Assembly (NCBI GenBank): GCA_937927845.1 | Contig: CALFXE010000214.1 | Span: 1 to 45,441 of the forward strand | Origin: an uncultured Paludibacter sp. | GTDB taxonomy: Bacteria > Bacteroidota > Bacteroidia > Bacteroidales > Paludibacteraceae | Length of the DNA stretch: 45,441 bases | Direction: 5' to 3' | Part shown: positions 1-8,567 of the stretch, in pieces | Layout: every line of letters begins with the position of its first letter | How positions within the stretch are numbered: the first letter of the stretch is position 1 | The notes under the pieces: generated by a model | Told to the model about the DNA's origin: nothing | What the model saw: only the letters and a program-made list of their open reading frames with translations | Database searches by the model: none | Translations under genes and position numbers: made by a program

Positions 1-286
1 CACTTCGAGTGGCGGTATACCCCGCCCGCAATTGAGCGTGTCATCCCGATGGAGCGCAGCGACTGAGGGAACTCCTCTGCAGTTGTAGTCGGTTGGATAA
101 TGCGAAGTAAGGGAACTCCTCTACAGTTGTAGTCGGTTGATGTGAAAAGTCAAGATGACTTCAGTAGTAAATAAATACTCCATATCATCCGCATGTATAA
201 AATATTTGATTAATTTATTTATCTTTGAACAATATTTAATAAACAAGAAATTTAAATCAATAATCAATCTCAAAAAAGAAAATCTT
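1..286. repeat. Non-coding repeat-rich leader with a 29-bp direct repeat
   Basis: There is no convincing gene here. A 29-bp unit starting GGGAACTCCTCT occurs at 67-95 and again at 111-139 (44-bp period) with one mismatch (G/A at unit position 13). The first copy is preceded by GTCATCCCGATGGAGCGCAG, which resembles the dispersed REP-like elements of many bacterial genomes with a GTCATCC...GAGCG core. GGCGG (11-15) and CCGCC (22-26) can pair. A -7-like box TATCTTTG lies at 220-227 before the first gene. The stretch looks like intergenic repeat debris plus the promoter of the gene at 287. Confidence 0.6.
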
Positions 287-865
287 ATGAAAAAAACTAT
301 TTTATCAGCATTCAATTTGTTCCTATTAGTTGGAATTATTAGTTTTGGCATGACATCATGTAAAACGAAAGCATTAACATCTCAAGATTTTGGTGAAGTG
401 GAAGTGACAACTCACTGTGCAGGTTCTGAATTTCAATCGAATAGCAAGGCATTTCGCTATTCAGCTATTGGTGAAAGTATGGATCAAATGACCGCTAAAC
501 GTAAGGCTATGAGCGAAGCTCGTGCTGGATTAGCTGCTGCTATTAACACTACTGTTAAAGGTGTTACCGATAATTATGTTAAATCGGGTAATTACAACAA
601 CAAAGAGGAATTAATGAATAACTACGAAGGATTAACTCGTGAAGTAATCGATCAACAGTTAGGAGGCACTACAGTGATTTGCGAAAAAACTACAATGACC
701 AAATCAGGTAATTACAAGTATTATGTTTGTATAGAGCTTGGCAGCAACGAGCTGCTGTCTTCTTTAAATAATCGTATGACTACTGATGAAATGTTGAAAG
801 TAGATTATAACTACGAAAAATTCAAAAAAACTTTCGAAGAAGAAATGAGCAAAATGGGTAGATGA
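287..865 (+). CDS. LPP20-like lipoprotein
   Basis: 192-residue predicted outer-membrane lipoprotein. I chose the ATG at 287 rather than an upstream in-frame start at 155, because it gives a clean signal peptide (MKKTILSAFNLF...) with lipobox ending at Cys25 (MTSC). After the lipobox comes an alanine-rich segment (about residues 60-90: IGESMDQMTAKRKAMSEARA) followed by a valine/threonine-rich strand region. This is the pattern of LPP20-type lipoproteins, in which an Ala/Arg helix packs on a small beta-sheet. The function of this family in Bacteroidota is not established. It is followed by its own hairpin terminator at 886-918, so it is probably transcribed separately from the TPR lipoprotein downstream. 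The lipoprotein call is firm; the LPP20 assignment rests on motif resemblance. Confidence 0.75.
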   Translation: MKKTILSAFNLFLLVGIISFGMTSCKTKALTSQDFGEVEVTTHCAGSEFQSNSKAFRYSAIGESMDQMTAKRKAMSEARAGLAAAINTTVKGVTDNYVKSGNYNNKEELMNNYEGLTREVIDQQLGGTTVICEKTTMTKSGNYKYYVCIELGSNELLSSLNNRMTTDEMLKVDYNYEKFKKTFEEEMSKMGR

Positions 866-885
866 TATTACCCTATTAATATATT

Positions 886-918
886 CTCCCCGCTTTGTGA
901 AAAATACAGGGCGGGGAG
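886..918 (+). terminator. Hairpin after the LPP20-like gene
   Basis: CTCCCCGCTTTGT (886-898) pairs with ACAGGGCGGGGAG (906-918) over 13 bp with two G.T wobbles and a 7-nt loop. It lies 20 bp past the stop codon and is far more GC-rich than its surroundings. The U-tract is weak, so termination may be partial. Confidence 0.65.
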
Positions 919-971
919 TAATTTAAAATCTTTACTATAAATAAATCTGATAATTATTTATTACTGTATAG

Positions 972-2345
972 ATGAACGTATATAAAGTACATAAATATCA
1001 AGCTAACTTATCAAAATTCATAGTTATTTCTCTACTGCTAATAGTATTACCTGCCTGTGTTTCAAAGAAATATTCACGTATTGGTTTGAAATACGAACAA
1101 ACAGAGATGTATGGTTTGGCAGTTGATAATTATATTACTTCACTTCAAAATAAAGATAAAGGTAATGATGCTGCCCGTATTGGATTGATGCGTTCTGCCA
1201 AACGATATTCGGATGAATTAGAACAAAGAATTGACAAAGCATATAGTTCTTTAAATGATAATGAGGTAGTCAGTAGTTATTTAGCTCTTCAGAAATTATC
1301 AAATAAAGCAAATTTATTTCAGGTTGATATTCCAATCAGCCCCAAAGCTCAAGGTCAATTTGATGAGTCTAAAACCCGCCATTTGAGGGTACAATACGCA
1401 AAGGCTCAGGAGTTGCTTGATACAGAACGTTTCTCTGAAGCTGAAACTTATCTATATGAGATTTTGCAAATAGATAAAAATTATGAACGAACTGCCGAAC
1501 TTTATAATTTTGCTCGGTGTGAACCTGTTTACAGAGATGCTCAACAGATGTATCAAAGCAAGTTGTATCGTTCAGCATATTTCATTTTAGAGAAATTATT
1601 ACAAATAAATCCATTGTATAAAGATGCGGCGGCTATGCATAAGGAGTCATTGCAATATGCAATACTCACTATTGCAATTCAACCTCCTGTGAATTATCGC
1701 AATTATCCCTTCTTAGCATCATATATTGAAGAGTCGACAAAGTCACTTTTTGTAACAAAGGCAAACCCACTTCTGAAAATTGTATCGCCCGACTATACCC
1801 AGCAAATGCTTAATGAGCGGAGACTTGCCCTAACAAATAATCTTCCTTTTGATGCAAGTTTAGTAATCCCGGTCAGAGTGTATTTGGCGGGAAATATAAT
1901 CAGTTCAAATTATTCGACTTCTAAAGTGCAGACAGTAACGAAACAGGCATATCTTCGGACTGAAGATAAAAATAAAAGAATACAGTTTAAAAAGGTAAAT
2001 TATTCGGAAAACAGTCAGTCGGCTAAAGCTACAATTGAGTATAAATATGAATTGCTAAGAGTTGAAAATTCAATAGTTATTGGATTTAATAACGTCAACA
2101 AAGCATATACAGATAATATTAATTATGCTGTATCGAATTATGATTTTCAAGATTTATACCCATTTGATGTGCGTAAAGGCTTGAGTGATACTATTTATTT
2201 AGACACTAATAGAGCTAATTCATTTCGTAGGATATTTCAAGCACGTAACACACTTGTTGATAAAAGTGAGTTTGAAAAAGATTTTGCAAAAATTGTTTCC
2301 GAAGATGTATATAACAAAATGAATTTTTATAATCCGGAAAAATAA
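972..2345 (+). CDS. TPR-containing lipoprotein
   Basis: 457 residues. A hydrophobic signal (about 15-28) ends in a lipobox with Cys29 (LPAC), so the product should be lipid-anchored. The N-terminal half has TPR-like helical pairs: about 37-60 (YEQTEMYGLAVDNYITSLQN) and about 145-225 (AQELLDTERFSEAETYLYEI; SAYFILEKLLQINPLYKDAA). The C-terminal half (about 230-457) is predicted beta-rich with no recognised enzyme motif. It lies only 23 bp before a TonB-dependent receptor and a DUF4249 lipoprotein, so the three are probably co-transcribed. That context suggests an envelope scaffold or accessory role for the receptor, but this is inference. I do not recognise a named family for the C-terminal half. 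Confidence 0.75.
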   Translation: MNVYKVHKYQANLSKFIVISLLLIVLPACVSKKYSRIGLKYEQTEMYGLAVDNYITSLQNKDKGNDAARIGLMRSAKRYSDELEQRIDKAYSSLNDNEVVSSYLALQKLSNKANLFQVDIPISPKAQGQFDESKTRHLRVQYAKAQELLDTERFSEAETYLYEILQIDKNYERTAELYNFARCEPVYRDAQQMYQSKLYRSAYFILEKLLQINPLYKDAAAMHKESLQYAILTIAIQPPVNYRNYPFLASYIEESTKSLFVTKANPLLKIVSPDYTQQMLNERRLALTNNLPFDASLVIPVRVYLAGNIISSNYSTSKVQTVTKQAYLRTEDKNKRIQFKKVNYSENSQSAKATIEYKYELLRVENSIVIGFNNVNKAYTDNINYAVSNYDFQDLYPFDVRKGLSDTIYLDTNRANSFRRIFQARNTLVDKSEFEKDFAKIVSEDVYNKMNFYNPEK

Positions 2346-2368
2346 TTGTTGCAAGCAATTTACATAAA

Positions 2369-4522
2369 ATGCTAATATTTCGTTCACTCCATACCGCTTA
2401 CAAAGTAACGTTTTTTTTTATTCTTTGCTTTGTATTGTTGCAAAATGGGTTTGCACAAGCACCGTCCTATCGTATTATAAAAGATACAACCGACACAAGT
2501 TCAATAGTTAATAAAATTCATACTATTCAAGAGGTTGAAGTTAGTTCGATACATCCGCTATCGAACGTTAAAACAGGTTCAATGGGAATTTCATTCGATG
2601 TAAATGAACTAAAAATGTTGCCAAGTTTGATTAGCGATTCCGATCCTTTTAAATCACTTCAATATATGGGTGGTATATCTCAAGCAGGGGAGGCGAGTTC
2701 AAATATAGTTGTAAGAGGAGGAGATAATGATCAGAACTTAATTCAGTTAAATGGCTGTCAAGTTGAAAATCCCACTCATATATTAGGGTTATTTTCAGTG
2801 TTTAATCCGGATTTAATAGATCAGATGAGATTTATAAAATCAGGAGTGCCGGCAGAATATGGCGGTCGACTTTCATCTGTAATTGATGTTAGAAATTTCA
2901 TTAACACTCCTGAACAGTTGCAAGTTACCGGTAATATTGGATTGATTGCTTCTCGTCTGACCATTAAATTGCCTATTACTGATAATATTTCAATATACGC
3001 AGCACATCGCATGAGTTATGTTGGGACTATGATAATTCCTTTGCTTGTGAAAATTGGAATAGATCCTAAACTTGCACAAAATAACTTTGAGTTTACAGAT
3101 ACAAATTTTGGTTTTAATTATAATATTACTTCTTCAACTCGTTTGTCAGGGCATCTCTATATGGGAAATGATGCTGTAAAGATTCAGGATAACACAACAT
3201 TTGCAATTGAAGAAAACTCCAGTAAATGGGGTAATAAGCTTGGTAACATACAATTAAGCCATGTGTTCTCTGATAAATTCAGTATGATACATTATCTGAA
3301 TTTCTCACAATTTGAATTGAAATCTAATCTCAACTGGATTAATGCATTATATAAAATAGGAACCTCAAAGTCATTGATGCAATATAAATCTGATTATATT
3401 TATTTACTTGATAATCATAAATTTAAAGGAGGAATTGAATTGTCATCCAATGAATTATTACCGGCATCAATTAAAAATTTGAGTGCAGATAGTTTAAATA
3501 GATTTGAAAATAAGAGTAAATCATCTGACTTAGGCTTGTATTTGCGTGATGAATTTGAATATGGTCCGCTGTTGCTGAATATAGGATTTAGATCCAATAT
3601 GTTTATCAAACATCCTGATAGTAATATTTCGGTATCAAATTTCGCAGATAAATATTATTCAGGATTTGAACCTCGCTTTTTTTCAAGGATAATGCTTGAT
3701 AATGAATCGTCATTGAAATTTTCAGCAACTAAACATTTTCAATATCTAAATAGAGTTCAGTTAATAAAAATCGGACTTCCCACTGAAATAATACTTTCAT
3801 CATCAAAGCATATAAAACCTTCTGCCATGTGGCATTTCAGTGGTGGCTATTTCAAAAGTTTGTTTGATAATGAGTGGGAGTTAAGTGCAGAAGCCTATTA
3901 CAAAACTTTCTCTAATCTTTTAGAATTTAAGGGAAATTTGACTGATTTATTCACTGTTGATAAAATCGAAAATCTACTGTATGACGGTTGTGGGTATGCT
4001 TATGGCAGCGAATTTATGATAAAAAGGAATGGAGAGAAATTTAATGGATGGATAAATTATGCTTTAGGATGGAATTACAGACAGTTTGATGAAATAAATC
4101 AGGGCAAGCCTTTTCTTGCAACTAATGACCGGCGACATGATATAACATTGGTAGGTATGTATACTGTAAATGAAAAGATTAATATCAGTGCAAGCTTTGT
4201 GTACGCAACGGGTAGTCGACTTAACCTACCACGAAGCTGGTTTGTTGTTGATGATAAAGTAATTCTCGAATATACTAAATATAATTCATTTAAAATGCCT
4301 GATTATCATCGACTTGATGTCTCTATGTCATATAAGTTGAAGGAAATCAAAAAGGTTAAATCGGAAATACATTTCTCTGTATATAATCTGTATAATCGTG
4401 CAAATCCATTCCAAGTTTATTTTAGTACAAAGCAAGATGAGAAAAATAAATATGATTATAAAATAAATATGTCGTATTTAATGCCAATTTTACCTTCGTT
4501 ATCATGGACATTTAAGTTATAA
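2369..4522 (+). CDS. TonB-dependent receptor paired with DUF4249 lipoprotein
   Basis: 717-residue outer-membrane receptor expected to import a ligand using TonB-ExbBD energy. Residues about 10-30 form a signal peptide (cleavage near GFAQA). A plug domain follows at about 55-175, including SNIVVRGGDNDQNLIQLNG and the motif AEYGGRLSSVIDVR. The rest is a beta-barrel ending in an aromatic-rich final strand (LPSLSWTFKL). Most receptors of this subgroup begin with a carboxypeptidase-D-like domain of about 90 residues. Here the plug starts only about 25 residues after the signal peptide, so that domain is absent. The gene is 21 bp upstream of the DUF4249 gene, a pairing seen widely in Bacteroidota. 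The substrate is unknown. Confidence 0.9.
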   Translation: MLIFRSLHTAYKVTFFFILCFVLLQNGFAQAPSYRIIKDTTDTSSIVNKIHTIQEVEVSSIHPLSNVKTGSMGISFDVNELKMLPSLISDSDPFKSLQYMGGISQAGEASSNIVVRGGDNDQNLIQLNGCQVENPTHILGLFSVFNPDLIDQMRFIKSGVPAEYGGRLSSVIDVRNFINTPEQLQVTGNIGLIASRLTIKLPITDNISIYAAHRMSYVGTMIIPLLVKIGIDPKLAQNNFEFTDTNFGFNYNITSSTRLSGHLYMGNDAVKIQDNTTFAIEENSSKWGNKLGNIQLSHVFSDKFSMIHYLNFSQFELKSNLNWINALYKIGTSKSLMQYKSDYIYLLDNHKFKGGIELSSNELLPASIKNLSADSLNRFENKSKSSDLGLYLRDEFEYGPLLLNIGFRSNMFIKHPDSNISVSNFADKYYSGFEPRFFSRIMLDNESSLKFSATKHFQYLNRVQLIKIGLPTEIILSSSKHIKPSAMWHFSGGYFKSLFDNEWELSAEAYYKTFSNLLEFKGNLTDLFTVDKIENLLYDGCGYAYGSEFMIKRNGEKFNGWINYALGWNYRQFDEINQGKPFLATNDRRHDITLVGMYTVNEKINISASFVYATGSRLNLPRSWFVVDDKVILEYTKYNSFKMPDYHRLDVSMSYKLKEIKKVKSEIHFSVYNLYNRANPFQVYFSTKQDEKNKYDYKINMSYLMPILPSLSWTFKL

Positions 4523-4543
4523 TTCAGCACATTCAAATTAAAA

Positions 4544-5392
4544 ATGAAAAGATTATTTTTTATATTAATGTTAGTTTCAATTGCGCTAATCTCTTGTCAA
4601 ACAGATTTAGATTATGTGGTAAGGGGTTATACTGAGAAAATTATTGTTGAAGGCAAAATTGAATCAGGACAAGATCCTATTGTGTATTTATCATTAAATA
4701 TCCCTTTGTGGCAGGAGGTTGATTCAGCTTCAATTATAAACTATATCATTCGAGATGCAAAAATTACTATTTCTGATGGTGAGAAAACTGAAATTATGAC
4801 AGCAAGATGGGATAGAACCAATTTTCCGCCTCATTATTATCGAGCAACAAGCATAAAAGGCGAAGAAGGGAAAACTTATTCATTAGTGATTGAAAAAGGA
4901 GGATATACATTATATGCATCTACAAAGATACCTTATGGTTTTGATATACAAGATATAAAGAGTAAACCTGCTGATGTTGATTCACTTCGTACAATAGAGT
5001 TAACAATAAATGCAGGAGAAGACAGTGATAAATCCTACAGAGTATTTTCAAAGAAAAAGAAAGATAATAGATTCATAGAAACGCCTGTTTTATTCAACAG
5101 TTCATTAACTCAAAGTGGCAATATAAAGATAGATTTAAGTCCGGTTCCAAAGAAGAAAGATTCGTTATTTTATCAGGGAAGATATTTTCTTAAAGGAGAT
5201 ACAGTGGATATAAAAATTTGTGCAATTGACAGTGTATCAACAATGTTTTATAAAGATTTATCGATGTTTTCAGTTAAAGGTGGTAATATCTTTATTAGCG
5301 AAGTCAAGCCATTAAATTCAAATATCAGCCATCCTGGTTTTGGAATATGGTGTGGTCAGGCTACGAAAACTGTACGGTATGTAGTGCAATAA
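4544..5392 (+). CDS. DUF4249 family lipoprotein
   Basis: 282-residue lipoprotein with lipobox Cys18 (IALISC). The following region (about 28-120: EKIIVEGKIESGQDPIVYLS and ITISDGEKTEIM) matches the start of the DUF4249 family, which is usually about 280-400 residues and encoded next to a TonB-dependent receptor, as here. By analogy with SusD-type partners it may cap or load the receptor at 2369, but this is unproven for the family. It is the last gene of the unit, followed at once by a short hairpin (5394-5419). Confidence 0.85.
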   Translation: MKRLFFILMLVSIALISCQTDLDYVVRGYTEKIIVEGKIESGQDPIVYLSLNIPLWQEVDSASIINYIIRDAKITISDGEKTEIMTARWDRTNFPPHYYRATSIKGEEGKTYSLVIEKGGYTLYASTKIPYGFDIQDIKSKPADVDSLRTIELTINAGEDSDKSYRVFSKKKKDNRFIETPVLFNSSLTQSGNIKIDLSPVPKKKDSLFYQGRYFLKGDTVDIKICAIDSVSTMFYKDLSMFSVKGGNIFISEVKPLNSNISHPGFGIWCGQATKTVRYVVQ

Positions 5393-5393
5393 A

Positions 5394-5419
5394 AAGGAGC
5401 CATCTTATGACGACTCCTT
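5394..5419. terminator. Short hairpin between convergent genes
   Basis: AAGGAG (5394-5399) pairs with CTCCTT (5414-5419) just past the stop codon at 5392 and is followed by TATTTAG. The stem is short, with A-runs on one side and T-rich sequence on the other, so it could act on either strand between the convergent genes at 4544 and 5521. Confidence 0.5.
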
Positions 5420-5455
5420 ATTTAGTAAACACATTCGTTAAATCCTTTAAAATAG

Positions 5456-5491
5456 AACGCAGATAAAATGAAAATCAGCGTTATCCGCGTT
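5456..5491. repeat. REP-like imperfect palindrome
   Basis: AACGCAGATAA (5456-5466) and TTATCCGCGTT (5481-5491) are inverted copies with one mismatch around a 14-nt loop. The arms resemble the AACGCGGAT-type extragenic palindromes found in many Bacteroidota genomes. It sits in the gap between two convergent genes. Confidence 0.55.
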
Positions 5492-5520
5492 CCAAAGTTC
5501 CTTTGAGACACTTTCTTGTT

Positions 5521-6801
5521 TTAAATGCTTTCGGGATATATTATGTTAGGCGTATACTCTTCAGTATAAACAAAAGGCTCTATAATTTCTTCTATTCTAT
5601 TGAACAGATCATCAAACCCTTGTTCTATATAGCTTTCCGGACTAACTTTAGAACCATCGCTCAAAACAAAAATTGGTTCTGTAGTATAATACACATAAGT
5701 AACTTCTACATATTCTTCTTTCTCGTAATCCCAATAAGAATAAGAATCGCGTTTTTCGACAACTTCAACTTTAACATCTGCAAACTTTTCTTTTTCTTTT
5801 ACAAAATATGCTGTGGCAGTCAGATAGTCATTAAAAGATTTAGCTTCAGCTTCAGTTATCTCTCTGTCTGATTTATCTCCCTTATCTGCATTTTTCATTG
5901 CAGTGAAAAATGCTTTCATGTCTTTAATCCCAACTTTAACTCCGATATTCATGACCTGTGCAAAAGCAGCAACATATTCCAAAGCATCTTCAGGACTATT
6001 ATTATCAAACGCAGTTTCAATTTCGTCCTGAGTTAACTTTCCTCTGACTTCTCCGTTGGTTTTAATTAAGGTTAAGTTACCTTTTTTGAATTCATAAGTT
6101 ACAGTGGCTTTCGACTGATTATTATCCACTTCGGCAGACCATTCAAAATCGTCAATTTTTAACGAATGATTTACTTTCTTAGGAATACCTTCATTGTAAT
6201 ATGTACCTGCCATATTAGCACTAATCAATGTGTTAGAGCCTACTTTTACACTAAATGATGCTTCTGATGGATAGTATTCTTCACTTTCGGGTACTCTAAC
6301 ATCAGACTCAGTATAATTAAAGGTCAATAGACCATCATTTGTAGTCGCTTCTTCAGATGAAGGGAATTTCACAATTAAACTGTTTGTCAATGTGTTTATT
6401 TTCTCCAAAGAATCTTTTTCGAAATTATAAACATATTCGCCCCAGAAATCTTCATTTTCTTCAGAAATAACACGCATTTGCTTATTGAAATTACCTAAAG
6501 CTTTTTTAGGTTGTTTCTCTAAATCATTCTTTAGTATTCTCATTGCACCATTAGTAGAAGAGAAGGTTTCTTCTGATAATCCGGCAAAATATTCTACGAC
6601 TTCAAATAGTTGAGTTTCTTGTAAACCTGCTAATGCATTTACAAACTCAAGTCCTTGCTCTTCAATTTTCTGTTTTTGTGCTTCTACTGATAGTTTTGAG
6701 AAATTTAGTTTTTCGTCAAGATCGGTGTCTGATGTAGGTTCACATGCTATCATTGAAAATAACACTAAACTCAAGCTAATAATAATCCAATTTTTTTTCA
6801 T
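5521..6801 (-). CDS. Lipoprotein of unknown function
   Basis: 426 residues. The signal peptide MKKNWIIISLSLVLFSMIAC places the lipidated Cys at 20, followed by Glu-Pro. The mature protein is acidic: a helical N-terminal part (about 30-130), a central beta-rich part (about 140-270, with repeated strand-turn motifs such as SFSVKVGSNTLISANM), and a helical C-terminal part ending in a segment rich in Tyr, Glu and Val (KRDSYSYWDYEKEEYVEVTY). I see no catalytic motif and do not recognise the family. It is monocistronic and divergent from the V-ATPase operon, with a shared 302-bp intergenic region. Length and composition fit a secreted, surface or periplasmic lipoprotein. Confidence 0.75.
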   Translation of the reverse strand: MKKNWIIISLSLVLFSMIACEPTSDTDLDEKLNFSKLSVEAQKQKIEEQGLEFVNALAGLQETQLFEVVEYFAGLSEETFSSTNGAMRILKNDLEKQPKKALGNFNKQMRVISEENEDFWGEYVYNFEKDSLEKINTLTNSLIVKFPSSEEATTNDGLLTFNYTESDVRVPESEEYYPSEASFSVKVGSNTLISANMAGTYYNEGIPKKVNHSLKIDDFEWSAEVDNNQSKATVTYEFKKGNLTLIKTNGEVRGKLTQDEIETAFDNNSPEDALEYVAAFAQVMNIGVKVGIKDMKAFFTAMKNADKGDKSDREITEAEAKSFNDYLTATAYFVKEKEKFADVKVEVVEKRDSYSYWDYEKEEYVEVTYVYYTTEPIFVLSDGSKVSPESYIEQGFDDLFNRIEEIIEPFVYTEEYTPNIIYPESI

Positions 6802-7103
6802 ATTTGAAACATTTAAATAGTTAATAATTTGTTTTGATAAAAGTGATAATATTAATAAAATTCTGTAATTGTTAAAGATAAAGTTTGTTTATTGACTTAA
6901 GATTATGTATAAATTAAACAAAGCTAAACACATGATGAGTATATGTTTGAAAAAGTGACAAAGGTAACAATAGAATACAGTATTTAGTTTGTTTTTATTG
7001 AAAATTTATTAAAATAATATCTTTATGTATTAATTGTTTTATTATCAAAAATTAAAAGCGTAATTTTGCAGCTTAAAAAATAGCAATATAAAGTATTAAA
7101 CGT
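6802..7103. promoter_or_regulatory. Divergent intergenic region with candidate -7 boxes
   Basis: This very AT-rich gap holds TAATTTTG (7061-7068, + strand), 35 bp before the V-ATPase start, as the best Bacteroidota -7 box for that operon. On the minus strand TAGCTTTG (complement of 6919-6926) and TACCTTTG (complement of 6959-6966) are candidates for the lipoprotein at 6801. None has a TTG at the ideal 19-bp spacing, so these are weak calls. Confidence 0.4.
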
Positions 7104-7694
7104 ATGAACACAAAACTGCAAGAATTAACGGATAAGATATATCTTGAAGGTGTAGAAAAGGGAAATGCAGAGGCGTCAGAGATAGTGGCAAAGGCTAAAG
7201 CAGAAGCTTCTGAAATAATCTTAAAAGCTCAAAATGAAGCTGATAAGCTTTATAAATCTGCAGAAGACAATGCTAAGGAGTTAATTAAAAACACTCAAGC
7301 CGAATTAAAACTTTTCGCACAACAGTCAGTTAGTGCTCTAAAAACCGAAATAACCAATATTCTTTGTGGCGAAGTTACATCTGATTCAGTGAAAGCAGCA
7401 ACGTCAGATAAGGCGTTCATGCAGAAGCTGATAACTATTATGGTTGAGGAATTAGCTAAAAATCAAGCTGTAATTATCGAAACGAAAGATGCGGAAGCTT
7501 TAACTTCATATTTTAAATCTAATGCTAAAGAACTTTTGAATAAAGGGGTTAAAATAGAGAAAGTTAATAACATAAAGACAGATTTCACAATTTCACCTGC
7601 TGATGGCGGATATAAAATAAACTTTGGAGAAGAGGAGTTTATCGCCTATTTCAAAGAATTTCTCAGACCAAAATTAGTTGAAATGTTGTTTTGA
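7104..7694 (+). CDS. ntpE: V-type ATP synthase/ATPase subunit E
   Basis: 196-residue peripheral-stalk subunit, a normal size for subunit E (about 190-210). The N-terminal 90 residues are an alanine/lysine/glutamate coiled coil (ASEIVAKAKAEASEIILKAQ); the C-terminal half is a mixed alpha/beta head that contacts subunit B in characterised enzymes. It is the first gene of the operon E-DUF2764-A-B-D-I-K. In characterised A/V-ATPases E forms a heterodimer with subunit G (H in other nomenclature), but no G gene is present here, so E must find another partner or self-associate. Confidence 0.9.
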   Translation: MNTKLQELTDKIYLEGVEKGNAEASEIVAKAKAEASEIILKAQNEADKLYKSAEDNAKELIKNTQAELKLFAQQSVSALKTEITNILCGEVTSDSVKAATSDKAFMQKLITIMVEELAKNQAVIIETKDAEALTSYFKSNAKELLNKGVKIEKVNNIKTDFTISPADGGYKINFGEEEFIAYFKEFLRPKLVEMLF

Positions 7695-7702
7695 TAATAA
7701 AG

Positions 7703-8548
7703 ATGCTTAATCAATCTACAAATTATTATTATTTAGTTTCGGGATTACCTGATATTCAAAGGGGTGAGTCTAAAGGTTTACCATCGCTACATGAACTCTT
7801 GTCGGAAGTATTGCCGCAATTGTCGTCTGATGATTTATCTCTAATGCGCCTTGTTTTTTCTCATTATGATAATATCAATTTTCTGAATTATCTCAGAAAT
7901 AAAGAAAGTCAGCTTAATATAAACGGTTTCTTGGTTAAATCTGACTTAGATGAACTTGTGAGTTTGATGAATGATGATGAAAATCCAAAAGATAAACGTT
8001 TACTTCCTTATATATTAGAATATTACCGATTGACCCAATTGGAAGATGACTTTCTAAAAGGAATTGAAGCTGTTGATTATTTGTCCGGTTTATATTATTC
8101 TTATGGACTTAAATCCGAAAATAAATTTATCAATTCATGGTTTGAGTTCAATCTTAATCTGAATAATTTATTGACAGCGATTTATTGTCGTAAACATAAA
8201 ATAAATCAAGATAAATATATAGTTGGAGATTCGGAAATATCAAATGTGTTAAGAACTTCGAATGCAAGAGATTACGGAGTAGGAGGATTGTTTGAATATA
8301 CAGAGGAGGTAATCAAGCTTGCCGATGAGCAAGACATGCTCGAAAGAGAGAATAAAATAGATGCTTTAAAATGGAGCTGGCTCGAAGATAATACATTCTT
8401 CAATTACTTTACAATTGAAAAGATTATTGCGTATTGTTTGAAAGTGGAAATGCTGAATAGATGGAAAATGCTTTCTTTTGAAGTGGGATCTGCAATTTTT
8501 AGAGATATACTTTCATCAATGAAAAAAGAAATTAATATCAATGCTTAA
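7703..8548 (+). CDS. DUF2764 family protein in the V-ATPase operon (candidate subunit C analogue)
   Basis: 281 residues from the ATG at 7703; a TTG at 7691 that would overlap the upstream stop codon is less likely. The N-terminus (NYYYLVSGLPDIQRGESKGL) is the hallmark of DUF2764, a Bacteroidota-type family found inside V-ATPase operons. The protein is almost wholly helical with no signal peptide or membrane segment. In the Enterococcus hirae ntp operon subunit C lies between E and A, the same place as here. A helical soluble protein in that slot suggests it docks the central stalk on the K ring (the C/d role). This is inference from position and fold class, not from sequence similarity to subunit C. 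Confidence 0.8.
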   Translation: MLNQSTNYYYLVSGLPDIQRGESKGLPSLHELLSEVLPQLSSDDLSLMRLVFSHYDNINFLNYLRNKESQLNINGFLVKSDLDELVSLMNDDENPKDKRLLPYILEYYRLTQLEDDFLKGIEAVDYLSGLYYSYGLKSENKFINSWFEFNLNLNNLLTAIYCRKHKINQDKYIVGDSEISNVLRTSNARDYGVGGLFEYTEEVIKLADEQDMLERENKIDALKWSWLEDNTFFNYFTIEKIIAYCLKVEMLNRWKMLSFEVGSAIFRDILSSMKKEININA

Positions 8549-8567
8549 ATATTTTACTTACTAAATA

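Noticed and set aside
121..351. Minus-strand open frame of 76 codons over the first gene's 5' end
   Set aside because: Low-complexity Phe/Ile/Leu-rich translation, overlaps the signal peptide region of the LPP20-like gene on the other strand, no promoter.
5503..5871. Plus-strand open frame of 122 codons
   Set aside because: It is antisense to the C-terminal part of the lipoprotein gene at 5521-6801; the translation is Phe/Ile-rich with no domain features.
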